Part shown: positions 1 to 10,596 of the stretch, piece after piece
Position numbering within the stretch: the first letter of the stretch is position 1
Layout of the letters: the number at the start of each line of letters is the position of its first letter
Translations under genes and position numbers: made by a program
From: Vreelandella malpeensis
Lineage (GTDB): Bacteria; Pseudomonadota; Gammaproteobacteria; Pseudomonadales; Halomonadaceae
Assembly: GCF_020622355.1 (NCBI RefSeq)
Contig: NZ_WHVL01000006.1
Coordinates: 235,793-299,792, forward strand
DNA length: 64,000 nt
Direction: 5' to 3'
The notes under the pieces: generated by a model
What the model saw: the letters and a program-made list of their open reading frames with translations, nothing else
Database searches by the model: none
Told to the model about the DNA's origin: nothing

Positions 1-270
1 CGACAGCGGCACCAGCCAGCGCGCCGAGCGCTCGATCGCGGTTTCGATGGCAGGCCAATGCTCGCCGGCCAGCGTCTGGATGACCGGCGCGGCATCCTCC
101 CCCAGGCGCACCCGATCCAGGCGCTCGAGAATACTGCCACCCCCTTCGAGGTAGCGAAACTGTAGTCGCCCGTTGCGGTCGCGATGAAGCTGGAAGATGA
201 CGCCTGGCAGATGCGCTAGCAGGCGCTCTGCGCTGAGAAGAGCGGTGGAAGGTGTGTCGTGCACGAGCAT
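1..270 (-). CDS. PAS-domain-like protein, N-terminal 90 residues (truncated by window edge)
   Basis: An open frame starts at an ATG on the minus strand (268-270) behind a purine-rich AAGGGA and stays open to base 1, so only the N-terminus is present. Residues about 18-45 read LPGVIFQLHRDRNGRLQFRY followed by LEGGGSILE. This resembles the start of a PAS sensor domain (LPG-V-FQ, then a D-x-x-G-R turn and an aromatic strand), as found at the N-terminus of many diguanylate cyclases, phosphodiesterases and histidine kinases. No signal peptide or membrane segment is visible. The output domain lies outside the window, so signalling output cannot be assigned. Confidence 0.6.
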   Translation of the reverse strand, partial: MLVHDTPSTALLSAERLLAHLPGVIFQLHRDRNGRLQFRYLEGGGSILERLDRVRLGEDAAPVIQTLAGEHWPAIETAIERSARWLVPLS

Positions 271-530
271 GCGTGATCCCTTCGCAATACGTGGTGGTCG
301 GCAATCGATAAGAGAGGATAGCGTCAAACCCGGCGCAGCGATGTAAGCCTTCTGCCATGATTGACGAAAGAAGTTATATCTTTTTGGAATATAAAATGAC
401 GGTTAAGCGGCAGGATGGCAGGGTACGACGCGGGTTTTTCGTGAATTACTGGCGGGTAGCGTCCGAGTTAACTACGTTTTTGAAGATAAACCAAGTTTTT
501 GAAGATAAACAAATCGTTCAGGGACGCAAT
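271..530. other. AT-richer intergenic region between divergent genes
   Basis: This 260-base stretch separates the leftward PAS-like gene from the rightward coiled-coil gene and must hold both promoters. It contains a short AT-rich island around 361-400 and a 16-bp direct repeat (listed separately). An in-frame ATG at 357 would add 58 residues to the coiled-coil protein, but that extension is basic, shows no domain and includes the repeat. I treat it as non-coding. No clean sigma-70 promoter pair could be assigned. Confidence 0.4.
476..510. repeat. 16-bp direct repeat GTTTTTGAAGATAAAC, two copies
   Basis: The 16-mer occurs exactly at 476-491 and 495-510, a period of 19 bases, ending 20 bases before the ATG of the coiled-coil gene. 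It is AT-rich compared with its surroundings. It could be a regulator site or a slipped duplication in the 5' leader. Function is unknown. Confidence 0.7.
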
Positions 531-1706
531 ATGGCAGACGAGAATCCGCTAGATCATCGGCATGACACTCCTCGCAAGCTCAGCACGCGCGAGCTCTTTC
601 GTCACAACCGGGTCAGGGCGATCGCCGGTATCGCCGCAATCGGAGTGGTCTGGGCCATCATGGCGCAGTCCAATGCCAACACCCATCGCGAGCGCGTCGA
701 TTCGTTGCAAGCTGATCTGGCCGCCGCCGAGCAGCAGAACCAGCGCCTGAGTCAGCGCGTGAGCGAGTACGAGCAAGCCGAGACGGACCTTGCGGCGATG
801 CGTGAAGAGATTGCTTCCCTCGAGGAGCAGCAAAGTCAGGCACAGTCGGGTCTCGAGGAGGCGCAGCAAGAGGTTGGCTCGGTCCAGTCGCGACTCGAGG
901 AGCTTCAAAGTCAGCGTGACTCGCTCCAGCAGGAAGTGGATGCACTGGAAGAAGAGCTCGAAAATGCTCAGAGCAGCATGCAGTCGCTACGCGACGAGCG
1001 TGACGAAGCGGTCAGCGCTCGCGACGAGGCCCAGTCGTCGCTCGACGAGCTCGAACAGGCCCGCGAAAGCGCTGAAGAGGCGCGTCAGGAAGCGGAAACC
1101 GCGCGTCAACAGGCCGAGGAGCAGCGCCAGCAGGCGCTCGACGAGCAGAACGAGGCTCAGGAAGAGCTCGAAGCGATCCAGTCCCAGGTCGATCAGGCCA
1201 ATGAGCGCTTGAGCGCACTCCAGGAGCAGGTCGACAGCGCCGAGCAGGAGCTCGAGCAGCTTCAGAGCCAGCGCGACAGCATCAGCAGCGAACGCGACGA
1301 TCTACAGAGCGAGATCGACGCGCTCGGTGAGCAGCGCCAAGAGCAGGAGCAGAGCCTGACTCAGGTGCGCGGCGAGACCGACGACCTGATGGTGGCGCTC
1401 GATATCGGCCGCGAGGAACTGGCAAGCGTCGAAAGCGATATCGAGACTCGCGAAGCGCAGCTCGAGCGGCTGGAGAACCAGCTGCGCGACTGGCGCAGCG
1501 AGCTCTCGGCGCTGGATGACCGCCTGGGCGAGGTCGACGATGTGACCGAGGACGACGTGCCCGATCTTTCCGGCAGCGCCTCTTCCGCGCAAGGCCAGTC
1601 CGCGCAGGGCCAGGATGGTTCTGCGTCACAGGAGCAGACACAGCAGGACGAAGTGCAGCAGAACCAGGAAGCCGACGACGAGCAGCAGGGCCAGGCCAAT
1701 AACTGA
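531..1706 (+). CDS. Membrane-anchored long coiled-coil protein (391 aa)
   Basis: After about 27 polar residues (MADENPLDHRHDTPRKLSTR and on) comes one hydrophobic helix near residues 29-44 (AIAGIAAIGVVWAIMA). An almost uninterrupted coiled coil rich in Glu, Gln, Arg, Ser and Leu runs from about residue 50 to 325, and the tail is Ser/Gln/Asp-rich and low-complexity. The single N-terminal helix predicts an inner-membrane anchor with the rod outside or inside. No enzymatic motif is seen. ATG 531 is chosen because it starts just before the soluble head and avoids a repeat-bearing extension from ATG 357. Similarity to myosin- or SMC-type rods is compositional only. It could act as a scaffold, but the function is unknown. 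Confidence 0.75.
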   Translation: MADENPLDHRHDTPRKLSTRELFRHNRVRAIAGIAAIGVVWAIMAQSNANTHRERVDSLQADLAAAEQQNQRLSQRVSEYEQAETDLAAMREEIASLEEQQSQAQSGLEEAQQEVGSVQSRLEELQSQRDSLQQEVDALEEELENAQSSMQSLRDERDEAVSARDEAQSSLDELEQARESAEEARQEAETARQQAEEQRQQALDEQNEAQEELEAIQSQVDQANERLSALQEQVDSAEQELEQLQSQRDSISSERDDLQSEIDALGEQRQEQEQSLTQVRGETDDLMVALDIGREELASVESDIETREAQLERLENQLRDWRSELSALDDRLGEVDDVTEDDVPDLSGSASSAQGQSAQGQDGSASQEQTQQDEVQQNQEADDEQQGQANN

Positions 1707-1721
1707 GCCTTCAGATGTCCC

Positions 1722-1753
1722 GCGGGTACGGTCAGGGCCGTACCCGCTTTTTT
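1722..1753 (+). terminator. Rho-independent terminator after the coiled-coil gene
   Basis: A perfect 10-bp stem GCGGGTACGG / CCGTACCCGC (1722-1731 and 1738-1747) with a 6-base loop is followed directly by TTTTTT. It lies 15 bases after the stop codon and separates this gene from the Mrp-family gene. Confidence 0.93.
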
Positions 1754-1822
1754 ATGCGCCGAGTTTATGAACGCCGCCTCAACGCGTATGATCTAGCCAA
1801 TTCAACGTTCAAGGAGCGCCCG

Positions 1823-2623
1823 ATGGAAGGGATCAAGCATATCGTCGCCGTTGCATCCGGCAAGGGGGGCGTCGGCAAGTCCACCGTCACCGTCAACCTG
1901 GCGCTGGCGCTGTCCGCCCAGGGGTATCGTGTCGGCGTGCTGGATGCGGACATCTATGGGCCGAGCCAGGCGCAGATGCTTGGCGTTGCGGAGGGGACGC
2001 GTCCACAAACCGTGGGCGAGAATACCTTTCTGCCGCTCGAGGCCCATGGGCTCCAGGCGATGTCGATGGCGTTTCTGGTCAACAGCCGGGATGCGCTGGT
2101 GTGGCGCGGTCCGATGGTGGTCGGTGCCTTCCAGCAGATGCTCAACCAGACGAAGTGGGACGATCTCGACTTCCTGTTGATCGACATGCCTCCGGGTACC
2201 GGTGATATCCAGCTGACACTTGCCCAGAAGGTGCCGGTTTCCGGCGCGGTGGTTGTCACCACGCCGCAGGACATCGCGCTGCTCGACGCACGCAAGGGCA
2301 TCGAGATGTTCCGCAAGGTCAAGGTGCCGGTGGTCGGTGTGGTCGAGAACATGAGTCTCTACACCTGCGAGAAGTGCGGCCACGAAGCCACTATTTTCGG
2401 CGCCGGTGGAGGCGAACGCATCGCCGATGAGTATAATACCGCGCTGCTCGGTCGCCTGCCGCTGACCCTCGACATTCGCGAGCTGGCCGACTCCGGTACA
2501 CCCAGCGTGATCGCCAAGCCCGAGAGCGCCGAGAGCCAGGCCTTTGCCGATATCGCCCGCCAGGTGGCCCAGGCGGTGATGGGGACGCAGCAGAGCGGCC
2601 CCACGATTTCCTTTAGTGAGTGA
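1823..2623 (+). CDS. apbC: Mrp/ApbC-family iron-sulfur cluster carrier ATPase (266 aa)
   Basis: A P-loop NTPase of the Mrp/NBP35 family that carries and transfers Fe-S clusters to apoproteins in the cytoplasm. Residues 11-18 hold the deviant Walker [18 protein letters not shown] follows and the Walker B-like [11 protein letters not shown] lies near residue 120. The C-terminal half has the conserved CxxC (YTCEKCG) that binds the bridging cluster. The protein is shorter than E. coli ApbC (369 aa) because it lacks the N-terminal DUF59/MIP18 domain. This short form is common in gammaproteobacteria. The start is ATG 1823 with AAGGAG at 1811. A putative -10 TATGAT lies at 1787-1792. dcd follows 11 bases downstream. 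Confidence 0.93.
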   Translation: MEGIKHIVAVASGKGGVGKSTVTVNLALALSAQGYRVGVLDADIYGPSQAQMLGVAEGTRPQTVGENTFLPLEAHGLQAMSMAFLVNSRDALVWRGPMVVGAFQQMLNQTKWDDLDFLLIDMPPGTGDIQLTLAQKVPVSGAVVVTTPQDIALLDARKGIEMFRKVKVPVVGVVENMSLYTCEKCGHEATIFGAGGGERIADEYNTALLGRLPLTLDIRELADSGTPSVIAKPESAESQAFADIARQVAQAVMGTQQSGPTISFSE

Positions 2624-2634
2624 TTAGCCAGCCC

Positions 2635-3201
2635 ATGAGTATTCAGCCAGATAAGTGGATTCGCCGCATGGCGCAAGAGAGCGCCATGATCGAACCCTTC
2701 GAGCCCGGTCAAGTGCGTCATGTCGACGACCAGCGGGTGATCTCCTACGGTACCTCGAGCTATGGCTACGACGTGCGCTGCTCGGACGAATTCAAGGTTT
2801 TTACCAACATCCACTCGGCGATCGTCGATCCCAAGGCGTTCGACGAGAAGAGCTTCGTCGACGTGAAGGGCGATGTCTGCATCATTCCGCCCAACTCCTT
2901 TGCGCTGGCGCGTACCGTCGAGTACTTTCGCATTCCGCGCAACGTACTAACCATCTGCCTTGGCAAGTCCACCTACGCGCGCTGCGGCATCATCGTCAAC
3001 GTCACGCCCCTCGAGCCCGAGTGGGAAGGCCACGTGACGCTGGAGTTCTCCAATACCACCAACCTGCCGGCCAAGATCTACGCCCACGAAGGCGTGGCAC
3101 AGATGCTGTTTTTGACCGCCGACGAGGAGTGCGAAACCTCCTACAAGGATCGCGGCGGCAAGTACATGGGCCAGCGTGGCGTGACGCTTCCGCGTACCTG
3201 A
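2635..3201 (+). CDS. dcd: dCTP deaminase (188 aa)
   Basis: Deaminates dCTP to dUTP, feeding dTMP synthesis. The protein is collinear with the trimeric dUTPase-fold Dcd family at the usual length (about 190 aa). Visible family segments include [12 protein letters not shown] near the N-terminus, the catalytic-region [20 protein letters not shown], and [12 protein letters not shown], which carries the catalytic Glu. The C-terminal [13 protein letters not shown] closes over the active site. It lies 11 bases behind apbC and is probably cotranscribed. A bidirectional terminator separates it from convergent purN. Confidence 0.96.
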   Translation: MSIQPDKWIRRMAQESAMIEPFEPGQVRHVDDQRVISYGTSSYGYDVRCSDEFKVFTNIHSAIVDPKAFDEKSFVDVKGDVCIIPPNSFALARTVEYFRIPRNVLTICLGKSTYARCGIIVNVTPLEPEWEGHVTLEFSNTTNLPAKIYAHEGVAQMLFLTADEECETSYKDRGGKYMGQRGVTLPRT

Positions 3202-3214
3202 GCGCTATCGAAGC

Positions 3215-3249
3215 CAAAAAAAGCGCGCCTTACAAGGCGCACTTTTTTC
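3215..3249. terminator. Bidirectional terminator between dcd and purN
   Basis: GCGCCTT (3225-3231) and AAGGCGC (3234-3240) form a short hairpin flanked by an A-run on the left and a T-run on the right, so it can stop transcription of both convergent genes. Confidence 0.85.
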
Positions 3250-3277
3250 GTTGGTTCCTGCCGGTCCGAGGCGACCG

Positions 3278-3973
3278 TCAGCGCTCTTCGTCGAGCTCCT
3301 CGGCGGCATCGTCGTGAGAAAGACGCATGCCGTGGGGCGGCAGGGGCTGGCCATCGATGGTCACGGCATCGTTGGCGTACTGAAGCCGACCCTGCAGGAA
3401 CCACTGTACGGCGATGGGGAAGATCAGGTGCTCGCGGGCGTGGACCTTCTCCTTGAGGCTCTCGACGCTGTCCTCCGGGGTGACCCGGCACTCGGCCTGA
3501 AGCACGACCGGGCCGCCATCGAGTTCCTCGGTGACGAAGTGCACGCTGCAGCCGTGAACATCGACGCCATCGGCAAGTGCCCGAGCGTGGGTGTCAAGCC
3601 CCTGGTAGGCGGGCAGCAGCGACGGGTGGATGTTGAGCATCCGGCCCATGAAGCGCTGCACGAAGCGCGGCGTCAGGATGCGCATGAAGCCTGCCAGCAC
3701 GATCAAATCCGGCTCGTGGCGCTCGATCACCTTGATCAGGGCACCGTCGTAGGCCTCGCGGCTGTCGTACTCGCGGTGGGGCAGGGCGACCGCCTCGATG
3801 CCCGCCTCATGGGCGCGCTTGAGCCCGTAAGCGCCGGGCTCGTTGGAGATGACCGCCTTGATCTCGCCGCCGAGGCGGTCGTGGGTCTGGGCCTCGATCA
3901 GCGCGGCGAGGTTGCTGCCGCTGCCGGAAATCAGCACCACGATGCGGCGCTGATCGACCGGCGCCGGCGTCAT
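3278..3973 (-). CDS. purN: Phosphoribosylglycinamide formyltransferase (231 aa)
   Basis: Third step of purine synthesis: transfers formyl from 10-formyl-THF to GAR. Characteristic segments are LISGSGSNLAALIEA at the N-terminus (phosphate-binding loop), LAGFMRILTPRFV, NIHPSLLPAYQGLDTH (catalytic Asn and His) and SVHFVTEELDGGPVV (catalytic Asp). The start ATG at 3971-3973 lies 28 bases after the purM stop, since the open frame reaches back into purM without a better start. It forms the usual purM-purN operon. The C-terminus carries about 25 extra charged residues (HDDAAEELDEER), a harmless tail. Confidence 0.96.
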   Translation of the reverse strand: MTPAPVDQRRIVVLISGSGSNLAALIEAQTHDRLGGEIKAVISNEPGAYGLKRAHEAGIEAVALPHREYDSREAYDGALIKVIERHEPDLIVLAGFMRILTPRFVQRFMGRMLNIHPSLLPAYQGLDTHARALADGVDVHGCSVHFVTEELDGGPVVLQAECRVTPEDSVESLKEKVHAREHLIFPIAVQWFLQGRLQYANDAVTIDGQPLPPHGMRLSHDDAAEELDEER

Positions 3974-4001
3974 GTCGGTCAGCGTGTCACTGGCGTAGTC
4001 G

Positions 4002-5075
<1,074 letters not shown>

Positions 5076-5250
5076 GACAGGTCCTGTAGAGCCTATAGCG
5101 AAACGGGGTGGGGAGGCCGCGCGGCCGGTGTCGGCCGTTGATCCGGCGGATTGTACCATTTGACGAGGGAAGCCGCATCGACGTGTCGCCATATCTCGCA
5201 AGACAGGTTACCTTCGGGATACCATGCGCCATGACCCTTGACGACCTTGG

Positions 5251-6372
5251 ATGACCCGTATGCGCAACTCTTGGTGGGGTGTAGTGTTTCTGGTCCTGCT
5301 GGTGGGCTTCGTCTACCTGCTGGAGTCGATTCTCATGCCGTTCATCGCCGGCATGATACTGGCGTATCTCGCGGATCCACTGGCCAATCGCTTCCAGGAG
5401 TGGGGCATGAAGCGCCCCGTCGCGGTCTGCAGCGTCTTCCTGGTGCTGACACTGCTGCTTACCGTGGCACTACTGATCCTGATTCCGTTGATCGTCTCCC
5501 AGATCAAGCAGCTCGGCGAGGCGTTGCCGGGCATCTTCACCTGGGTCGAGAATCGCCTGGCACCGCAGGTGCTCGACTGGACCGGCTACGATGTGCGCTC
5601 GGAACTCGGCAACCTGCAGGCCACGCTCGCCGAGAACTGGCGCGACGCCGGTGGGTATCTCGCCCAGGCGCTCGGGCAGATAGGCCGATCTGGTGCGGCA
5701 TTTGCCACCTGGATCACCTACGTGGCGCTGATTCCCGTGGTCACCTTCTATCTGCTGCTCGACTGGGATCGGCTGCTGGCCAATATCGTCGGCCTCGTGC
5801 CGCGCCATTGGCTTGCGGACACCGCGCGCCTGGCGCGGCGCTGCGACGAGGTGCTGGCCGCCTTCCTGCGTGGGCAGCTTCTGGTCATGCTGTGCCTGGG
5901 GGTGATCTATGCCGTGGGGTTGACCGTGATCGGGCTCAACTTCGGTCTGCTGATCGGAGTGGTCTCGGGGCTGGTCAGCATCGTGCCGTTTCTGGGCTTC
6001 ATCGTGGGGCTCGGCGTTGCCCTGGTCGTGGCCTTCTTCCAGTTCGAAAGCTGGTGGGGACTGGTCGGGGTGCTAGCCGTGTTCAGTATCGGGCAGGTAG
6101 CGGAAAGCGTTGTATTACAACCAAAATTGTTAGGTGATAAGATCGGCCTTCATCCGGTGGCGGTGATCTTTGCAGTGCTCGCCGGAGGCAGTTTGTTCGG
6201 ATTGACCGGCGTGCTGCTGGCACTGCCCGCCGCGGCGGTCATCATGGTGCTGCTGCGCGAGGTGATCGAGCGCTACAAGAAAAGCGAGCTCTACGCGGGG
6301 GTGGAGCGGCCGATGGAGGGCCCGGCACTGCCGCACCGGCTCGATCATGATACGGACAGGGAGATTCCATGA
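5251..6372 (+). CDS. AI-2E/PerM family inner-membrane transporter (373 aa)
   Basis: A polytopic membrane protein of the AI-2E exporter (PerM/TqsA) family. A helix pair sits at the N-terminus (VVFLVLLVGFVYLLESILMP), another pair near residues 50-80, and four to five helices from about residue 150 to 340, including the family-typical segment around LLGDKIGLHPVAVIFAVLAG. Substrate is not predictable from sequence. E. coli PerM is only named as a putative permease, while TqsA exports AI-2. Starts at ATG 5251 or 5260 are both possible, and the ribosome site is weak. The stop overlaps the hda start (ATGA), a conserved perM-hda arrangement opposite purMN. Confidence 0.88.
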   Translation: MTRMRNSWWGVVFLVLLVGFVYLLESILMPFIAGMILAYLADPLANRFQEWGMKRPVAVCSVFLVLTLLLTVALLILIPLIVSQIKQLGEALPGIFTWVENRLAPQVLDWTGYDVRSELGNLQATLAENWRDAGGYLAQALGQIGRSGAAFATWITYVALIPVVTFYLLLDWDRLLANIVGLVPRHWLADTARLARRCDEVLAAFLRGQLLVMLCLGVIYAVGLTVIGLNFGLLIGVVSGLVSIVPFLGFIVGLGVALVVAFFQFESWWGLVGVLAVFSIGQVAESVVLQPKLLGDKIGLHPVAVIFAVLAGGSLFGLTGVLLALPAAAVIMVLLREVIERYKKSELYAGVERPMEGPALPHRLDHDTDREIP

Positions 6373-7073
6373 GCAGAGTACCGGCCCAGCTGCCGCTCGG
6401 CGTCGGCTTGCGTGACGATGCCACCTTCGGCAACTACTTTGCCTCGCGCGAGAACGCGTCGCTTCTGACGTCGCTGACTCGCCAGCTGGCGCCGGCATCG
6501 GAGCCGTTCATCTACCTCTGGGGGGCACCGAAGAGCGGGCGGAGCCACCTCTTGCAGGCGGCCTGCCACGCGGCCTCGGATGCCGACAAGCGCTCGCTCT
6601 ATCTGCCGCTTGCGGATCTCGGCCACTTCCCGCCGCTGATGCTCGAGGACATCGAGCGCCTCGATCTGGTCGCCATCGACGACCTGGAGTACGTGGTGGG
6701 CCGCAAGCGCTGGGAAGAGGCGCTGTTTCACGCCTTCAACCGGCTGCGCGATGCGGGCAAGGGATTGATCGTTTCGGCCAGCGCTCCGCCGCGTCAGTTG
6801 AACGTCGCGCTGTCGGATCTGGCCTCGCGGTTGAGCTGGGGGGTCACCTACCACCTGCATCCGCTGGACGATGCCGACCGGCTCGAGGCGCTCAAGCTGC
6901 GCGCCCGGGTGCGCGGCATGGAGCTTCCCGACGATGTCGCCCGCTACATCCTTCACCGCGGCCCGCGAGAGCTCGGCGAGCTCTGCCGGGCGCTGGATAC
7001 CCTGGATCAGGCCTCGCTCTCCGCCAAGCGCAAGCTCACCATTCCCTTCGTCAAGTCGGCACTCGCCTGGTAG
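6369..7073 (+). CDS. hda: DnaA regulatory inactivator Hda (234 aa)
   Basis: An AAA+ protein homologous to DnaA domain III. With the DNA-loaded beta clamp it stimulates hydrolysis of DnaA-bound ATP to prevent re-initiation. The short N-terminus contains QLPLGVGL, matching the clamp-binding motif (QL-L-L type). The P-loop region reads LWGAPKSGRSHLLQA, a variant Walker A with Arg in place of Lys, typical of Hda. VAIDDLEYV is the Walker B-like segment, and a sensor-2 helix closes the protein. It is translationally coupled to the upstream permease by a 4-base overlap. Confidence 0.94.
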   Translation: MSRVPAQLPLGVGLRDDATFGNYFASRENASLLTSLTRQLAPASEPFIYLWGAPKSGRSHLLQAACHAASDADKRSLYLPLADLGHFPPLMLEDIERLDLVAIDDLEYVVGRKRWEEALFHAFNRLRDAGKGLIVSASAPPRQLNVALSDLASRLSWGVTYHLHPLDDADRLEALKLRARVRGMELPDDVARYILHRGPRELGELCRALDTLDQASLSAKRKLTIPFVKSALAW

Positions 7074-7096
7074 AGCGCCCCGCACGTGGCGCCGTG

Positions 7097-7125
7097 TTGT
7101 CGTAAGCGGTATCGCCGACTAGGGT
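7097..7125 (+). promoter_or_regulatory. Candidate sigma-70 promoter for fumC
   Basis: TTGTCG (7097-7102) and TAGGGT (7120-7125) are spaced by 17 bases and lie 54 bases before the fumC ATG. Spacing is ideal but the -10 is poor, so this is tentative. Confidence 0.4.
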
Positions 7126-7179
7126 AATCAGGTAGCCGCGCCGCCGCGCGGAGATCGGTTCACTGAAAGGAGGCAGGCA

Positions 7180-8556
<1,377 letters not shown>

Positions 8557-8577
8557 GCCGCCCCGGAGCCGGGCGGG

Positions 8578-9648
8578 TCAGCGCTGCTGCTTTTCCGTCT
8601 GGCCTTCGCGAATCGTTTCCTCGGCTTCTTCCCGCTCTTCCTCGCTCGCCTGCGGCGTTTCCTGCTCGCCTTGCTCTGCGGGGCAGTAACAAAACGATGC
8701 CAGGATCGGAAAATGGTCCGAGCCGATTTCCGCAAGGCGCTGCATGTCCATCAGAGTGAAGTGCTCGGTGACGAAGATGTGATCCAGCGGCCAGCGAAGC
8801 ATGGGGTAGTGAGCGTGGAAGGTACTGAACATGCCCCGGCCTCGGCGCGGGTCGAGCATGCCGCCCACGCGGCAGAAGCGCCGCGTGGTCCGCGACCAGG
8901 CCACGTCGTTGAGATCTCCCGCCACCAGCGTCGGCGCCGGCTTCTCGTGAATTTCCTGACCCACCCATAGAAGCTCGGCATCGCGCCATAGCGATTTTTC
9001 GCTTTCGCTGGGGGCCGGCGGGCGAGGGTGAACGGCGTAAAGCCGAATGCGCTCGCCGCTTTCGAGCGTCACGTAGGTGTGAATTGAAGGAATATCTTCC
9101 TGGATCAACCACTTTACCTCTGTGCCCTCGAGGGGCAGGCGCGAGTAGAGGTGCATGCCGTAGAGGTTGTCGAGCGGCACCTTGACGCTGTGGAAGTAAC
9201 TTTCACCCAGTGACTCGTCGAGCCGTGCCTGCCACCAGTCGTCCGACTCCAGGGTGATGACGATATCGGGCTGATGCGCCTTGATCGCCGCGATCAACTT
9301 GTCGGACTGGCGGTTGGGGGTAAGCACGTTAGAGATCAGCAGCGTGATGACACGCGCTGGCTCTGGCTCGCAAGCAGATTTCACCTCCACCGGCCAGACT
9401 CGCGTCCACGGCAGGATGTAGACCACCTGGATCAGCAGAGTGACCAGGGACAGCGTGCCGGCTCCGGCGCGCCAGGCGCCGGGGTCAAGCAGCACGAGCG
9501 CTGCCACCGTGTTGGCGAAGGCGGCGATGGCGAGCTGGACGCGCGGGAACTCGAAGCTTCGTACGAACCACCAGCGTAGATGAATGCGAGCGATCAGAGT
9601 CGCGAGGAACAGCAGTAGTGCGATGATGCCCACGAGTGGCCCGAGCAA
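8578..9648 (-). CDS. Membrane-anchored endonuclease/exonuclease/phosphatase family protein (356 aa)
   Basis: The N-terminus has three hydrophobic helices (residues about 4-22, 37-55, 62-80). A C-terminal EEP catalytic domain follows, from about residue 97. EEP landmarks visible: LLISNVLTPNR (strand with catalytic Asn), DIVITLESDDWW (metal-binding Glu), LYAVHPRPP (His), VAGDLNDVAWS (GDxN) and the C-terminal IGSDHFPILA (SDH). This layout matches the YafD-like group of integral-membrane EEP proteins. The substrate is unknown (nucleic acid or phosphoester). The C-terminal 35 residues are a Glu/Gln-rich tail. Start ATG 9648. Confidence 0.85.
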   Translation of the reverse strand: MLGPLVGIIALLLFLATLIARIHLRWWFVRSFEFPRVQLAIAAFANTVAALVLLDPGAWRAGAGTLSLVTLLIQVVYILPWTRVWPVEVKSACEPEPARVITLLISNVLTPNRQSDKLIAAIKAHQPDIVITLESDDWWQARLDESLGESYFHSVKVPLDNLYGMHLYSRLPLEGTEVKWLIQEDIPSIHTYVTLESGERIRLYAVHPRPPAPSESEKSLWRDAELLWVGQEIHEKPAPTLVAGDLNDVAWSRTTRRFCRVGGMLDPRRGRGMFSTFHAHYPMLRWPLDHIFVTEHFTLMDMQRLAEIGSDHFPILASFCYCPAEQGEQETPQASEEEREEAEETIREGQTEKQQR

Positions 9649-9775
9649 GATCTACCTCCTTAACATAGGCTATGACGTTATTGGACTTAGCTTAGCTGGC
9701 TTGTGAAAGACGTGTCGATGTAAAAGAGAACTTTCTTTTCAAGGCTCTATAAAAAGCACGCGATGAAAAAACACC

Positions 9776-9803
9776 TTGCATTTGTGACTCGAATACGTAG
9801 AAT
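9776..9803 (+). promoter_or_regulatory. Promoter of the tandem tRNA-Val genes
   Basis: TTGCAT (9776-9781) and TAGAAT (9798-9803), spacer 16, lie about 18 bases before the first tRNA. The bases following (ACGCCTCGCA) form a GC-rich discriminator like that of the rRNA promoter at 63352, typical of stringently controlled stable-RNA promoters. Confidence 0.75.
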
Positions 9804-9821
9804 ACGCCTCGCACACAAAGC

Positions 9822-9898
9822 AGGACCATAGCTCAGTTGGTTAGAGCGCCACGTTGACATCGTGGAGGTCGGCGGTTCAAATCCGCCTGGTCCTACCA
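9822..9898 (+). tRNA. tRNA-Val (anticodon GAC), copy 1
   Basis: A 77-base cloverleaf. Acceptor AGGACCA pairs with TGGTCCT and is followed by encoded ACCA. The D arm is GCTCAGTTGGTTAGAGC. The anticodon stem CCACG/CGTGG encloses loop TTGACAT with anticodon GAC (reads GTC and GTT). The T arm is GGCGG-TTCAAAT-CCGCC. The CCA end is encoded. Confidence 0.97.
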
Positions 9899-9917
9899 GG
9901 TCTTTGACGCGTGCTGA

Positions 9918-9994
9918 AGGACCATAGCTCAGTTGGTTAGAGCGCCACGTTGACATCGTGGAGGTCGGCGGTTCAAATCCGCCTGGTCCTACCA
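9918..9994 (+). tRNA. tRNA-Val (anticodon GAC), copy 2
   Basis: Identical in all 77 positions to the copy 19 bases upstream, so it is a recent or gene-conversion-maintained tandem duplication. Encoded CCA. Both copies share the single promoter upstream and a terminator downstream. Confidence 0.97.
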
Positions 9995-10003
9995 GAATTC
10001 ATG

Positions 10004-10034
10004 AACGCCTCGCTCATCAGAGCGGGGCGTTTTC
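10004..10034 (+). terminator. Terminator of the tRNA-Val pair
   Basis: AACGCC-T-CGCT and AGCG-G-GGCGTT pair across a short loop and are followed by TTTCGTTT. The hairpin sits 10 bases after the second tRNA and also faces the convergent msrC gene. Confidence 0.82.
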
Positions 10035-10062
10035 GTTTGTCTAGATATCGTTGGTGCGCGGC

Positions 10063-10524
10063 TCAGGAAAGGTCGGTTTGGCGCACGAAGGTCGCGACCA
10101 ATGCCTCGATGCCGGCCTGATCCTCGGCGCTGAAGCGCGCGAGTTCGGGGCTGTCGATGTCCAGCACTCCCCACAAATGGGTACCGGCCACGACGGGGAT
10201 CACCAGTTCCGACCGGGAGGCCGCATCACAGGCGATATGGTCCGCCACGGCGTGAACGTCCTCCACGCGCTGGGTAACGCGGCTGCGCGCCGCCGCCCCG
10301 CACACGCCCTTGCTGAAGGGGATGGGGTTGCAGGCCGGATTGCCCTGAAAGGGGCCCAGGCTCAGGAGCTCGGGCTCGCGCTGCAGGTAGAACCCCACCC
10401 AGTTCAGCGCGGGCAGTGACTGCATGAGAAAGGCGCTGGTCTGGGCGGCGTTGACCAGCCAGTCACGCGTGTCCAGCAGCGCTTCGAGCTGGCGGTTGAG
10501 CAGGGGGTAGTCGACCGGTGCCAT
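10063..10524 (-). CDS. msrC: Free methionine-(R)-sulfoxide reductase, GAF fold (153 aa)
   Basis: A single GAF-domain enzyme of the fRMsr (YebR/MsrC) family that reduces free L-methionine-(R)-sulfoxide. NWVGFYL near residue 41 is family-typical. The three cysteines used for catalysis and resolution in E. coli fRMsr are conserved here in NPACNPIPF, KGVCGAAARS and HIACDAASRSELVIPV. The C-terminal GVLDIDSPELARFSAEDQ completes the GAF sheet. The ribosome site GGAGATATC precedes ATG 10524. It sits beside the methionine importer metNIQ on the same strand, consistent with methionine repair and salvage, though a terminator lies between them. Confidence 0.93.
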   Translation of the reverse strand: MAPVDYPLLNRQLEALLDTRDWLVNAAQTSAFLMQSLPALNWVGFYLQREPELLSLGPFQGNPACNPIPFSKGVCGAAARSRVTQRVEDVHAVADHIACDAASRSELVIPVVAGTHLWGVLDIDSPELARFSAEDQAGIEALVATFVRQTDLS

Positions 10525-10535
10525 GATATCTCCTT

Positions 10536-10568
10536 GAAAAATAACAGGCCGGCCCTGGGGCCGGCCTG
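10536..10568 (-). terminator. Terminator at the end of metNIQ
   Basis: An 11-base inverted repeat, CAGGCCGGCCC and its complement (10545-10555 and 10558-10568), is followed on the minus strand by GTTATTTTT. It closes the metNIQ unit before msrC. Confidence 0.85.
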
Positions 10569-10596
10569 AGTGATGCTTGGTGGGTGGAAAGCAGGT

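Noticed and set aside
8557..8577. Terminator between fumC and the EEP-family gene
   Set aside because: CCGCCC and GGGCGG can pair (8558-8563 / 8571-8576), but no T-run follows on either strand.
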